Assembly (NCBI RefSeq): GCF_947502445.1
Contig: NZ_CANMZW010000018.1
Location: 1 to 64,000 of the forward strand
Source: an uncultured Brevibacillus sp.
Lineage (GTDB): Bacteria > Bacillota > Bacilli > Brevibacillales > Brevibacillaceae
Reading direction: 5' to 3'
Length of the DNA stretch: 64,000 nucleotides
Part shown: one piece after another, positions 42,337 to 51,492 of the stretch
Layout of the letters: every line of letters starts with the position of its first letter
Position numbering within the stretch: the stretch's first letter is position 1
Program-made: the position numbers and the translations under genes
The notes under the pieces: generated by a model
Database searches by the model: none
The model's input: the letters and a program-made list of their open reading frames with translations, nothing else
What the model was told of the DNA's origin: nothing

Positions 42337-45300
42337 TCATTTGTCTAGGACATAGGGCTCTTTCGTACCAGTGTCTCGACGCACCTGATCGAATTGACGC
42401 AGCAGCTTTTCAACCAGCTGCACACCTTCATCTTCTCTTAACCCTTTTACTTTAACAGCAATAGTGATCTGTTGTCCACCCGAGAGCCCGACTCTCCGGC
42501 TCCAACTACTGGCAAGAGCAAACAAGGCTCCTCCATCAATGTTGTTATTTTGGCTAGGATGCAGAAACAGCTTGATTTCATCTGGGTTCTTTTGACTAAT
42601 TTCCGTAATGTGGTGCTGCAGGGCATATACGCGCAATCTGGAAATGGTCAGGAGATTATCAACCGGCTTTGGTACAGGGCCGAAGCGGTCGAGCAGCTCT
42701 TCTGCCAGATCGTCGACGTCCTCCAGCGAAGAAACAGCCACAAACTTTTTGTACATTTCAATTTTTTGCCTGCTATCCGTAATGTACAGCGAAGGAATGT
42801 ACGCATCCAGCTGCAAATTGATTTCCACAGGTGTGACAATTTCCTGCTTAACCTCGCCTTTCAGCTCATCGATCGCTTCCTTGAGCATCTGGCTGTACAA
42901 ATCAAATCCGACTGTGTTGATAAAACCATGCTGCTCAGCACCGAGCAAATTACCCGCACCGCGAATCGACAAGTCGCGCATGGCGATCTTGAATCCGGAG
43001 CCGAGCTCGGTAAACTCCTTGATGGCCTGAAGACGCTTCTCGGCTACCTCTGTCAGTACCTTGTCGCGCTGGTACGTAAAGTAGGCATACGCGATCCGAT
43101 TGGAACGACCGACCCGACCGCGCAGCTGATACAGCTGGGACAAGCCCATTTTGTCAGCATTGTAGATAATCAGCGTGTTTACATTCGGGATGTCCACACC
43201 TGTCTCGATAATGGTCGTACTAACCAAAACGTCAAAGTTTCCCTCTAAAAAGTCGAGAATGACGCCCTCCAGCTCGCTTTCATTCATCTGTCCATGCGCT
43301 ACCGCGATACGGGCATCAGGAACCAGCATGGAAATCTGCTCTGCCATTTGTTCAATTCCCTGCACCTGATTGTACAGGAAGAACACTTGACCATCGCGGG
43401 CGAGCTCCCGTTCAATCGCTTCACGCACCAGAGCCGGACTGTAATCCATCACATAGGTTTGCACCGGGAAACGATTTTCTGGAGGCGTTTCGATAACAGA
43501 CAGGTCACGAACGCCCAGCATCGACATATGCAACGTCCGCGGAATCGGAGTTGCCGTCAGCGTCATGACGTCGACATTCGTTTTGATCTGCTTGAGTTTC
43601 TCCTTGTGACTTACACCAAAACGCTGCTCCTCATCCACGATAAGCAGACCCAGCTCGCGGAAATGAAGGTCTTTGGAGAGCAAGCGGTGCGTACCGATGA
43701 CGACATCGACTGTGCCTTCCTTTAGCCCCTTCAGGGTAGCATTCTGTTCTTTGCGTGAACGGAAACGGCTCAATACCTCAACCCGAATCGGATATTCAGA
43801 GAAACGCTCGCGGAATGTTTCGTAGTGCTGCTGCGCCAAAATCGTCGTCGGCACAAGAACAGCCACCTGCTTGCCATCCATGACTGCCTTAAAGGCTGCA
43901 CGAATCGCTACCTCGGTTTTTCCGTAGCCTACGTCTCCACATACTAGACGATCCATCGGACGCTTTCGTTCCATGTCAGTCTTGACCTCTGCAATCGCTC
44001 GCAACTGGTCCGGCGTTTCCTGGTACGGGAACATCGATTCAAACTCACGCTGTTCTGTTGTATCCGTAGAAAAGGTGTGACCGACTGCCGCTTCCCTGGC
44101 AGCATACAGCTTGATCAAATCCTCTGCAATATCTTTGACCGAGGATTGTACCTTGTTTTTGACACGCTTCCACTCACTGCCGCCCAAGCTGTAGATTTTG
44201 GGAGTAGCTTCTTCGCTCGCCACGTACTTTTGCACATGGTCGATCTGGTCAATCGGAACAAACAAACTATCGCCCGCAGCGTATTGAATATGAAGATAAT
44301 CTTTATGAATTCCGAGTATTTCCTTGGTTTCAATTCCAAGGTATTTTCCAATACCGTGATTGACGTGCACGACATAATCGCCTGGTTTTAACTCCAGGTA
44401 GTTCTTGATCCGCTCGGCGTTGTTCATCGTTTGCTGTACTTTGCGCGCCTTGCGCTGCTTCGCTGTAAATACCTCGCCCTCCGTGATGACGACAAGTTTA
44501 TTTAACGGAAGCTCAAATCCGGTTTGCAGGTTGCCCAAAATGATGGTTGGACGTCCCGGTGGCACTGTTTCTACTGCGTCTCCTAGTACATCTGCTTCCA
44601 TCTCATAATCGTGCAGGACGCGTTCCAGTCTTTTGGCACGCTCCATGTCTGCTGCTACGAAAACGATCTGATCCTGTGACTTTTTCCAACGAGCCAGCTC
44701 CGTTTTGAGCACATTCATTTGCCCATGGAAATTTTGCATGGTGCGACAGGTCAGATTGATGATATTTTGCGGCTGTGTCTTCGGGGATTGTCTCAGGAAC
44801 AGGGACAAGTAAACGATCTGCCGCTTTTTGGTCATCACGATATCTTCGTACGTACGGGACAGGCTGAGATTGGCCATATACTCACCCTGAATGATTCTGC
44901 CTGTGAGCCACTCTGCTTCTTCCTTTTGCAATTGAGCAGACGTATCCAAAACGCGAGAAGGCTCGTCAATAATGAGTAGAGTTTCCACTGGCATGTAAGA
45001 CAAAAGTGTATCCTCGGTTGGATATATCACCGAAATGTATGAATAAAGCTGAGGGAAACGCTGCCCCTGGCTCATTTTCTCCACATCTGTCCCGATGCGC
45101 TCGACTACTTTTTCCTTGGCTCCGCCATCTTTTAGTTTGGCAACGGTTTCACCGAGCTTCTGTTCTAAGCGCACAGCGGATTCCTGAAGCAACGGCGTCG
45201 ACGCAAACATTTCTTTTGCCGGGCCGAGGACATACGTCTGTACGGATTCCAGAGAGCGCTGGGAAAGCATGTCAAACGTACGGATCGAGTCGATTTCCAC

Positions 45301-45894
45301 ATCAAACAGCTCGATTCGCACAGGCCATTCAGAATCGATCGGATACAGGTCAATAATCCCGCCGCGGACGCTCAATTCTCCTTTGCGCTCAACCATGTCG
45401 ACGCGCTCGTAGCCAAGCTCAATACAGCGCAGCAAAAAGGCTTCAATGTCCAGCTCTTCACCGACAGTGAGCTTGATTTGCGCTTCCTTCCAAACCTGTG
45501 GTGGTACCACTAACCGCCGCAAGCCTGCGAACGGCGCAACCAAAAAACCCGTAAAGCCCTGGGCCAGACGGTTGAACACATGAATCCTTTGCGCCAGCAT
45601 CTCTGGACTGGCCACGGCAAGCTCTGAACCTATCAGCTCGTTGCCTGGGTAGAGCAATACTTGATCGGGGTCAACTAACTCGATCAAATCTTCATATACT
45701 TTTTGCGCTTGGTACATGTTATGGGTCACAACACAAACAGGGCGATCAGTCATCTGTTTCACTGCCGCCATAAGCGTCTGTCTGGCTGAACCTGCCAAAC
45801 CAGAGACGAGCTGTTCGTGTAGTCCCTTTTCCAGACCAGCCACGATCGTCCCGACATTTGTGTCCTGTTTCATCGGGTTAATGATGACTTGCAT
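42337..45894 (-). CDS. mfd: Transcription-repair coupling factor
   Basis: A 1185-residue SF2 translocase that removes stalled RNA polymerase and recruits UvrA. The N-terminal UvrB-like region (VCVVTHNMYQAQKVYEDL, LYPGNELI), the RNA-polymerase-interacting domain (KPGDYVVHVNHGIGKYLGI), and the RecG-like helicase motifs GDVGYGKTEVA, VDEEQRFGV, TATPIPRTL and STTIIETGVDIPN, QLRGRVGRS are all present. The C-terminal D7 region closes it. Length is typical. Confidence 0.98.
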   Translation of the reverse strand: MQVIINPMKQDTNVGTIVAGLEKGLHEQLVSGLAGSARQTLMAAVKQMTDRPVCVVTHNMYQAQKVYEDLIELVDPDQVLLYPGNELIGSELAVASPEMLAQRIHVFNRLAQGFTGFLVAPFAGLRRLVVPPQVWKEAQIKLTVGEELDIEAFLLRCIELGYERVDMVERKGELSVRGGIIDLYPIDSEWPVRIELFDVEIDSIRTFDMLSQRSLESVQTYVLGPAKEMFASTPLLQESAVRLEQKLGETVAKLKDGGAKEKVVERIGTDVEKMSQGQRFPQLYSYISVIYPTEDTLLSYMPVETLLIIDEPSRVLDTSAQLQKEEAEWLTGRIIQGEYMANLSLSRTYEDIVMTKKRQIVYLSLFLRQSPKTQPQNIINLTCRTMQNFHGQMNVLKTELARWKKSQDQIVFVAADMERAKRLERVLHDYEMEADVLGDAVETVPPGRPTIILGNLQTGFELPLNKLVVITEGEVFTAKQRKARKVQQTMNNAERIKNYLELKPGDYVVHVNHGIGKYLGIETKEILGIHKDYLHIQYAAGDSLFVPIDQIDHVQKYVASEEATPKIYSLGGSEWKRVKNKVQSSVKDIAEDLIKLYAAREAAVGHTFSTDTTEQREFESMFPYQETPDQLRAIAEVKTDMERKRPMDRLVCGDVGYGKTEVAIRAAFKAVMDGKQVAVLVPTTILAQQHYETFRERFSEYPIRVEVLSRFRSRKEQNATLKGLKEGTVDVVIGTHRLLSKDLHFRELGLLIVDEEQRFGVSHKEKLKQIKTNVDVMTLTATPIPRTLHMSMLGVRDLSVIETPPENRFPVQTYVMDYSPALVREAIERELARDGQVFFLYNQVQGIEQMAEQISMLVPDARIAVAHGQMNESELEGVILDFLEGNFDVLVSTTIIETGVDIPNVNTLIIYNADKMGLSQLYQLRGRVGRSNRIAYAYFTYQRDKVLTEVAEKRLQAIKEFTELGSGFKIAMRDLSIRGAGNLLGAEQHGFINTVGFDLYSQMLKEAIDELKGEVKQEIVTPVEINLQLDAYIPSLYITDSRQKIEMYKKFVAVSSLEDVDDLAEELLDRFGPVPKPVDNLLTISRLRVYALQHHITEISQKNPDEIKLFLHPSQNNNIDGGALFALASSWSRRVGLSGGQQITIAVKVKGLREDEGVQLVEKLLRQFDQVRRDTGTKEPYVLDK

Positions 45895-46108
45895 TCACTA
45901 ATCCCCTCTCTCATTCTTCTCGGGTAAAAACCTCTACCAGGACTATTCATGGCAAGGTGTTTGCTTTAAGAAAAGTTGTTATGCATTTCAGAAAGTTTGC
46001 CAAGAGACAGTACGCTATGATGACCGAGTGGGTCGACCATGCGAAAAGAAGCCTTAGCTCCCCAAGCTAAGACCTTGTCCGTGCAAGCCTTTCAAAAAGA
46101 GTATCCAC
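45895..46108. other. Non-coding gap between fin and mfd
   Basis: No gene seen. It contains a 7-bp hairpin CTTAGCT/AGCTAAG (46053-46059 and 46065-46071), read on the minus strand with a TTCTTTTC tail that could be a weak terminator for fin, and a GGTCGACC palindrome. The mfd promoter was not resolved. Confidence 0.45.
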
Positions 46109-46339
46109 TTATTGAAGCGGGCTTCCAACCAGCGAAAGCTCTGGATTATGATTCAGCGCTTCACGGCAATAATCGCACGTGATGCTGACAATCGTATCTC
46201 CACTCTGTTCTCTCGATATTATAAGAGCACGTTCCTCTGGGGTCAAGGAATCAAACCCGAGCTGCGCTTCTGTCACTTGTGTTTCGTCAAATTCGGCAAT
46301 TTTCATCCCGCAACAACGACACGTATATCGTATGCTCAT
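46109..46339 (-). CDS. fin: Anti-sigma-F factor Fin
   Basis: A 76-residue zinc-ribbon-like protein with cysteine pairs in YTCRCCGMKIAEF and ITCDYCREALNHNPEL. In B. subtilis Fin (YabK) inhibits sigma-F to help the switch to sigma-G in the forespore, and it lies between pth and mfd as here. The open frame continues upstream, but the ATG at 46339 has the ribosome site GGGGGTGG and gives exactly the family length. Confidence 0.92.
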   Translation of the reverse strand: MSIRYTCRCCGMKIAEFDETQVTEAQLGFDSLTPEERALIISREQSGDTIVSITCDYCREALNHNPELSLVGSPLQ

Positions 46340-46447
46340 GTATATGCCACCCCCATACTGTTCATATCGCTTAGTATGGACTTTTCGATGGGAAATCATA
46401 CTAGAGGCACACGATTGTTGTGCGAGTGCTTGAGTCATTCGTGCATG

Positions 46448-47017
46448 TTATTTTTTCAAGCTGTTATAATGATTCATCACTTTTATAAACGGCTCTCTTG
46501 TCCACATGGCGGCCGCATCTGCTGCAAGTGTAACAGCTTCGTTAATATTCTCCTTCTCCGCAGCCGGGAATGCTTGCAGCACATAATCACTGACGCTTCT
46601 TCCTGGCTCTGGACGGTTAATTCCTACCTTGATCCGTTTGAAATCCTGCGTACCCAAATGTGCAATCATGGATTTGATACCATTGTGTCCGCCTGCACTT
46701 CCTTTTTCCCGCAAGCGCAGCTGTCCGGTCGGCAAATCAAGATCATCAAAAATGACGACCAAATCATCCGGGATCAGCTTGTAAAATTTCATAATTTCTG
46801 CGACCGATTCACCAGACAGGTTCATGTATGTTTGAGGCTTAACGAGAAGAACCTTCTCTCCTTCCAGTCTCCCCTCGCCTACGAGCGCACGAAACTTGTT
46901 TTGCGTAACAGGGATACCCCATTTCTCGCTAATCTTATCTATGGCCATAAATCCAGCATTATGTCTTGTGTCCTCATATTTTTTGCCAGGGTTGCCCAAT
47001 CCGATGATCACTTTCAC
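46448..47017 (-). CDS. pth: Peptidyl-tRNA hydrolase
   Basis: Recycles peptidyl-tRNA released from ribosomes. The 189 residues begin MKVIIGLGNPGKKYEDTRHN, with the catalytic His in TRHNAGF, then LLVKPQTYMNLSGESV, the Asp in VIFDDLDLPTGQLRLR and GSAGGHNGIKSMI. It is the spoVC equivalent of B. subtilis. Confidence 0.98.
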   Translation of the reverse strand: MKVIIGLGNPGKKYEDTRHNAGFMAIDKISEKWGIPVTQNKFRALVGEGRLEGEKVLLVKPQTYMNLSGESVAEIMKFYKLIPDDLVVIFDDLDLPTGQLRLREKGSAGGHNGIKSMIAHLGTQDFKRIKVGINRPEPGRSVSDYVLQAFPAAEKENINEAVTLAADAAAMWTREPFIKVMNHYNSLKK

Positions 47018-47072
47018 TCTGCTTCCCTCCTAATCTCCCCTCATTGTACTAGAATGCTGATCTGAACAAAAG

Positions 47073-47097
47073 AAAAAGCCCCACTGGAAGTGGAGCC
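47073..47097 (-). terminator. Terminator after the spermidine-synthase-like gene
   Basis: GCCCCACT and AGTGGAGC (47078-47096) form a compact hairpin with one G-U pair; the A5 on the left is T5 on the minus strand. Confidence 0.8.
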
Positions 47098-47109
47098 AAA
47101 AAAGACGTA

Positions 47110-48084
47110 CTAATTTGTTTCATCCTCGATTAACGCCAATACTTGATTGCTATCCGTTTGGATTTCATCCTCTTCCCAATATTTTGCATATCCATAACGG
47201 ATGTGGAACATATCTTTTAACCTTGCGGCGTTCAGGTAACGGTTGGGAACGGAAATTCGCACCTCTGCAGCTGAAATGGGTCTGGTGGCGGCCACCATAA
47301 ATCCCCAATCCTCTTCGTGCTCCACAATCAAGTCGAAATGGTAAGGCAATACGGAAAAACCTGCAGCTTTAAGCGTTGCTTGAATGGTCCAAAAATATTC
47401 GGGCATGGCCGACAGGATTGAGCAGGCAATGCCCACGATTCCTCCGGGATTCAAACGCTCCTGCAACAGTCTGTAAAATTCCCAGCTGTATAGACGCCCC
47501 AGCGAGAGGCTGTTCATCGTCGGTTCAGGAAGATCTAGAATAACCGCATCCCACTTCTCATCGTTCTCCTCAAGAAAAGCTCTGCCGTCGGCTACTACCG
47601 TACGTACCTTGGGATGATTCAATGAGCCCTGATTAAATTTGACCAGCGGCTCCAGTGTCTTCCCGAACTCCATCATCACTGGGTCTATGTCGACAACGGT
47701 AATCTCTTTGACATCCGGATACCGAAGCACTTCCCTTGTGGTAATACCACCTCCCGCACCAATGAGCAGAACGCGGTCACGTTTTTTTGCCAAAGATAAA
47801 GGCACATGAATCAGCGCTTCCCCGTACATATCCTCATCATCGGTCGTCCCAAACATCACATATCCGTTTGCATACACTAACATTTGGTCATTGTGCTCAA
47901 CCAGTGCGACCTTTTGAAAAGGCGTTTGAACCTTGCGCAGAACACGATAAGGCCCATCTGGTTGTTCATCCTTGGAAACGTACTGTCTGAGGATTCCGAG
48001 CCAATACCGTACGAAAATCCAAACCAGTAACCCTACAACCGCTGCAATGCCTGCACCCGATGCAATCCAAAAAAGCTTGTCCAT
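47110..48084 (-). CDS. Membrane-anchored spermidine-synthase-like methyltransferase-fold protein
   Basis: A 324-residue protein with one N-terminal membrane helix (residues about 5-30) and a cytoplasmic spermidine-synthase fold. The short N-terminal beta domain (TPFQKVALVEHNDQMLVYANG) and the Rossmann core VLLIGAGGGITTREVLRY, VVDIDPVMMEF and DAVILDLPEPTMNSLS are clear. In true SpeE the GGGDG motif and a catalytic Asp follow; here the loop is GAGGGIT, so substrate and reaction are uncertain. It lies between pth and ctc, where B. subtilis has no such gene. Confidence 0.85.
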   Translation of the reverse strand: MDKLFWIASGAGIAAVVGLLVWIFVRYWLGILRQYVSKDEQPDGPYRVLRKVQTPFQKVALVEHNDQMLVYANGYVMFGTTDDEDMYGEALIHVPLSLAKKRDRVLLIGAGGGITTREVLRYPDVKEITVVDIDPVMMEFGKTLEPLVKFNQGSLNHPKVRTVVADGRAFLEENDEKWDAVILDLPEPTMNSLSLGRLYSWEFYRLLQERLNPGGIVGIACSILSAMPEYFWTIQATLKAAGFSVLPYHFDLIVEHEEDWGFMVAATRPISAAEVRISVPNRYLNAARLKDMFHIRYGYAKYWEEDEIQTDSNQVLALIEDETN

Positions 48085-48176
48085 ACCTGTCTCGATTTCA
48101 CCCTCTCTTTGTGTATATAGTCAAGGTATGAAATCGGTTCGTCTTTTGCTTGGATACCTGTCCCTTAAGGCAACAA

Positions 48177-48208
48177 GAAAAAGGCTCAGAGCTGTCCATC
48201 TGAGCCTT
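48177..48208 (-). terminator. Terminator after ctc
   Basis: A perfect 10-bp stem AAGGCTCAGA (48181-48190) with TCTGAGCCTT (48199-48208); the left side is A-rich, giving a T-tract on the minus strand. Confidence 0.92.
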
Positions 48209-48220
48209 CTACCTGATATT

Positions 48221-48844
48221 CTATACTTTTTTTGCCTGTTCTGTTGTAGCTTCTGCCTGCTCCGCTACCTCTGCAGCAGCATGCTGTGCTTCGATGGACT
48301 CCTCTGACTTGGCTTTGACCGGCAGTACACTGATCAGCACTTCCGTAGAATCCAGCCCCAGCTCAACGCCAGGAGGAATTTGCAAATCACTGACCAGTAC
48401 GACATCACCAATATTAAAGCCATCCACATCTACCGTAAATGATTCCGGGATGTTTCCTGGCAGACAGCTTACCTCTACACTATGGCGGATAAGTGTTGCG
48501 ACCCCCAGCTCCGGGTCTCCTGTCATGAGGACCGGAACAGTCGTGTGAATCTTTTCATTCATGTTGATCTTTTTAAAATCAGCATGCAGGATGTTCCCCA
48601 TTAATGGGTGGCGCTGCAGCTCGTACACCATCACATCATGTGCGTTGCCATCTACGCTTAATCGAAAAGGTTTGTTCGTCGCCTGATGGCGCAGAGCAGC
48701 ATCCAGATCCTTGCCCAAGACTTGAATGGTCTGATTGCCCATATCGCTGCCGTAAACGATAGCGGGTACCCACCCATTTCTCCGCAATGCCTTAACGGTG
48801 TTACCCGTGCCTAGAGCGCGCGATTGTGCCTGTATCGCTTCCAC
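48221..48844 (-). CDS. ctc: 50S ribosomal protein L25 / general stress protein Ctc
   Basis: A 207-residue long-form L25. Residues 1 to about 90 are the 5S rRNA-binding L25 domain (GSDMGNQTIQVLGKDLDAAL, VMVYELQRHPLMGNILHADF), and the rest is the TL5 domain with an acidic and Ala-rich tail. The start is a GTG whose Shine-Dalgarno AGGAGG lies in the 3' arm of a terminator-like hairpin (48849-48908), so expression may be controlled there. Confidence 0.94.
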   Translation of the reverse strand: MEAIQAQSRALGTGNTVKALRRNGWVPAIVYGSDMGNQTIQVLGKDLDAALRHQATNKPFRLSVDGNAHDVMVYELQRHPLMGNILHADFKKINMNEKIHTTVPVLMTGDPELGVATLIRHSVEVSCLPGNIPESFTVDVDGFNIGDVVLVSDLQIPPGVELGLDSTEVLISVLPVKAKSEESIEAQHAAAEVAEQAEATTEQAKKV

Positions 48845-48848
48845 AAAA

Positions 48849-48908
48849 AAACCTCCTTCACAAGACCGCTAGTAAAAGTTTCCTCACTAGCTTGTCCATC
48901 GGAGGTTT
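48849..48908 (-). promoter_or_regulatory. Terminator-like hairpin enclosing the ctc Shine-Dalgarno
   Basis: On the minus strand, AAACCTCC pairs with GGAGGTTT (plus-strand positions 48901-48908 and 48849-48856), enclosing inner stems ACAAG/CTTGT and CTAGT/ACTAG. The 3' arm holds the ctc ribosome site and runs into a T7 tract directly before the GTG start. It can act as the prs terminator, as an attenuator, or as an SD-sequestering switch for ctc. Confidence 0.65.
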
Positions 48909-48938
48909 ATTTCAATCCCCTAAAAGGGGAAGGCTTGA

Positions 48939-49889
48939 TTAATCAAACAGCTTGCTTACAGACAGTTCTTCGTGTACGCGAATAATCGCTTCACCGATGA
49001 TTGGCGCAACAGACAGAACTGTAATTTTATCAATCAATTTTTCATCTGTCAGCGGAATCGAGTTGGTTACGATCAGCTCGCGAATTTTGGAGTTAGCGAT
49101 ACGCTCGATTGCTGGTCCAGACAAAACTGGATGTGTGCAGCATGCGTATACGTCACGAGCACCAGCCTCAACCAGTGCACTGGCAGCCAGTGTGATGGTT
49201 CCTGCTGTGTCGATAATATCGTCAATGATAATCGCGGTTTTACCTTCGATGTTCCCTACGATATTCATAACCTCAGCTACGTTTGGCTCAGGACGACGCT
49301 TGTCGATAATGGCGATTGGCGCTTCCAGACGTTCTGCCAGTTTACGGGCACGAGTAACCCCACCATGGTCAGGAGAAACAACCACGATGTCCGACAGACC
49401 TTTTTCAGAGAAGTGTTTACCCAGGATTGGTACTCCCAGCAGGTGATCCACAGGGATGTCGAAAAATCCTTGGATTTGTGTAGCATGCAGGTCCATTGTG
49501 ATGACACGTTGTGCCCCTGCAGTTTCGATCAGATTAGCAACCAGCTTGGCAGTGATCGGATCACGCGCGCGAGCCTTGCGATCTTGGCGAGCATAGCCGT
49601 AGTAAGGAATCACTACGTTGATGCTTTTTGCAGAAGCGCGTTTGAGTGCGTCCACCATTACCAAAAGCTCCATCAGGTGTTCATTAACGGGAGCAGACGT
49701 TGGCTGAATAACAAATACGTCACAACCGCGAACGCTTTCATTCAATTTGATTTGGCATTCGCCATCACTAAAGCGCACTGCTTGTGCGTTTCCGAGCGGT
49801 ACACCAATGTGTTCAGCGATTTCTTTTGCCAGTTCCGGGTTTGCGTTGCACGTAAATACCTTCAGTTTTGGGTCGCGGTAGTTAGCCAT
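48939..49889 (-). CDS. prs: Ribose-phosphate pyrophosphokinase
   Basis: Makes PRPP from ribose 5-phosphate and ATP, feeding purine, pyrimidine and NAD synthesis. The 316 residues are of class I length. Features are [16 protein letters not shown], the catalytic [17 protein letters not shown], the ATP segment [27 protein letters not shown], and the PRPP loop [12 protein letters not shown]. Its product is used by Hpt and NadC, both encoded in this window. Confidence 0.98.
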   Translation of the reverse strand: MANYRDPKLKVFTCNANPELAKEIAEHIGVPLGNAQAVRFSDGECQIKLNESVRGCDVFVIQPTSAPVNEHLMELLVMVDALKRASAKSINVVIPYYGYARQDRKARARDPITAKLVANLIETAGAQRVITMDLHATQIQGFFDIPVDHLLGVPILGKHFSEKGLSDIVVVSPDHGGVTRARKLAERLEAPIAIIDKRRPEPNVAEVMNIVGNIEGKTAIIIDDIIDTAGTITLAASALVEAGARDVYACCTHPVLSGPAIERIANSKIRELIVTNSIPLTDEKLIDKITVLSVAPIIGEAIIRVHEELSVSKLFD

Positions 49890-49911
49890 GATCTTCTCTT
49901 AGAACCTCCCG

Positions 49912-51297
49912 TTATGATTGCTTTTTGCCCTTGCGAGGCATTTTGCTAGCGTAGTCTGATTTATTTACCTGACGCTCACGTGCGATCGCAAGCGCATTAT
50001 CTGGTACATCCTGATTGATCGTCGAACCTGCAGCAACGTACGCATTTTGTCCCACAGTGACTGGAGCAACCAAGTTGGTATTGCAACCAATGAATGCTCC
50101 ATCCTGCACGATTGTTTTGTGCTTGACTGCCCCATCGTAATTGACGGTTATCGTTCCGCAGCCAATATTGACTCCGTCACCAATTTCCGCGTCACCTACG
50201 TAGCTAAGATGAGGGACCTTGGTACCGTTGCCAATTTTTGCATTTTTCAATTCTACGAAATCACCAACCTTGGCATTGCGCCCGATCTGTGTTCCCGGAC
50301 GAATGTAGGCATATGGACCAATCGTAGTTTCTGCATCGACACTTGCATCAACCATGACAGAGTACGTAATGGAAACACCATCAGCCAATTCGACATTGGT
50401 CAAATCGACTTGTGGACCGATGACGCAATCTGCACCAATGGTTGTCCGTCCGCGCAAGTGTGTACCCGGCTCGATTACGGTATCCGATCCGATGATGACA
50501 TCCGCCTCGATGTACGTAGAGGAAGGATCAATAATCGTCACACCATTGCGCATGTGAGTTGCCGCAATCCGCTTACGCATGTACGCCTCGGCTTCAGACA
50601 GCTGCACGCGATCGTTGACACCCATCGTTTCATCCGGGTCCTTCGCTTCGAATGCGACTACCTTTTCACCAGCATCGCGTAAAATGGCGACACAGTCTGT
50701 TACATAGTATTCACCTTGCACGTTGTCATTTTTCACTTCCGCCAAGGCTTTCCATAATTTTCGGTTGTCATAACAGTATATTCCGGTATTAATCTCGCGG
50801 ACCGCCCTTTCCTCATCGGAGGCGTCCTTATGTTCCACGATTCGCAATACTTCGCCTGACTCATTCCGCACGATACGCCCATAACCCGTAGGATCAGGTA
50901 GCACGGCTGTCAAAACAGTCGCTGCCGCTTGCTGTTCCTCGTGATAGCGTAGCAAATCGGACAACGTCTGAGCAGACAAGAGAGGGACATCTCCGTATAA
51001 AAGAAACGTAGTGCCTTCTTTATCTTGTAAAAACGGCGCTGCCTTCGAAACGGCATGTGCCGTTCCCAACTGTTCTTCTTGCAGTGCATAAGTGATGTCC
51101 TCGCCTAGTTTGGCGCGGACTGCGTCAGCACCATGACCTACGACGACAACGATTTCCTCAACCTGCATGTTGCCAAGCGTATCCACTACATGCTGGACCA
51201 TTGGCTTACCGCACACAGGGTGCAAAACCTTGTACAGCTTCGATTTCATCCGCGTACCCTGACCAGCTGCCAGAACCACGGCATGGATCTTAGACAT
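49912..51297 (-). CDS. glmU: Bifunctional UDP-N-acetylglucosamine pyrophosphorylase / glucosamine-1-phosphate acetyltransferase
   Basis: Makes UDP-GlcNAc for wall synthesis in two steps. The N-terminal uridyltransferase has VVLAAGQGTRMKSKLYK, PMVQHVVDTL and FLLYGDVPLLS. The C-terminal left-handed beta-helix holds the hexapeptide repeats (IGADCVIGPQVDLTNVE onward), with catalytic His in VKHKTIVQDGAFIG-type region. The ATG at 51297 follows GGAGGG; the longer frame is not supported. 461 residues. Confidence 0.98.
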   Translation of the reverse strand: MSKIHAVVLAAGQGTRMKSKLYKVLHPVCGKPMVQHVVDTLGNMQVEEIVVVVGHGADAVRAKLGEDITYALQEEQLGTAHAVSKAAPFLQDKEGTTFLLYGDVPLLSAQTLSDLLRYHEEQQAAATVLTAVLPDPTGYGRIVRNESGEVLRIVEHKDASDEERAVREINTGIYCYDNRKLWKALAEVKNDNVQGEYYVTDCVAILRDAGEKVVAFEAKDPDETMGVNDRVQLSEAEAYMRKRIAATHMRNGVTIIDPSSTYIEADVIIGSDTVIEPGTHLRGRTTIGADCVIGPQVDLTNVELADGVSITYSVMVDASVDAETTIGPYAYIRPGTQIGRNAKVGDFVELKNAKIGNGTKVPHLSYVGDAEIGDGVNIGCGTITVNYDGAVKHKTIVQDGAFIGCNTNLVAPVTVGQNAYVAAGSTINQDVPDNALAIARERQVNKSDYASKMPRKGKKQS

Positions 51298-51492
51298 GTC
51301 AACCCTCCATCGTAGAAGTTCCACAATGACTATATCTTAATCATATGTGGATTTCAAGACACTCGATGCAGGATTCTGACTGTTTCCCTGATCTTTCCTG
51401 AAAGTTAGCCATATAACGGACAACATTTAATTTTCTGATAAAAGTGTGATATATTGATGGGCGAAAGGGGTTTTTAGAGGAGGTAGGAATAC

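Noticed and set aside
44077-44391. Antisense ORFs across mfd and other long genes
   Set aside because: All are fully inside well-supported genes and lack ribosome sites and family features.
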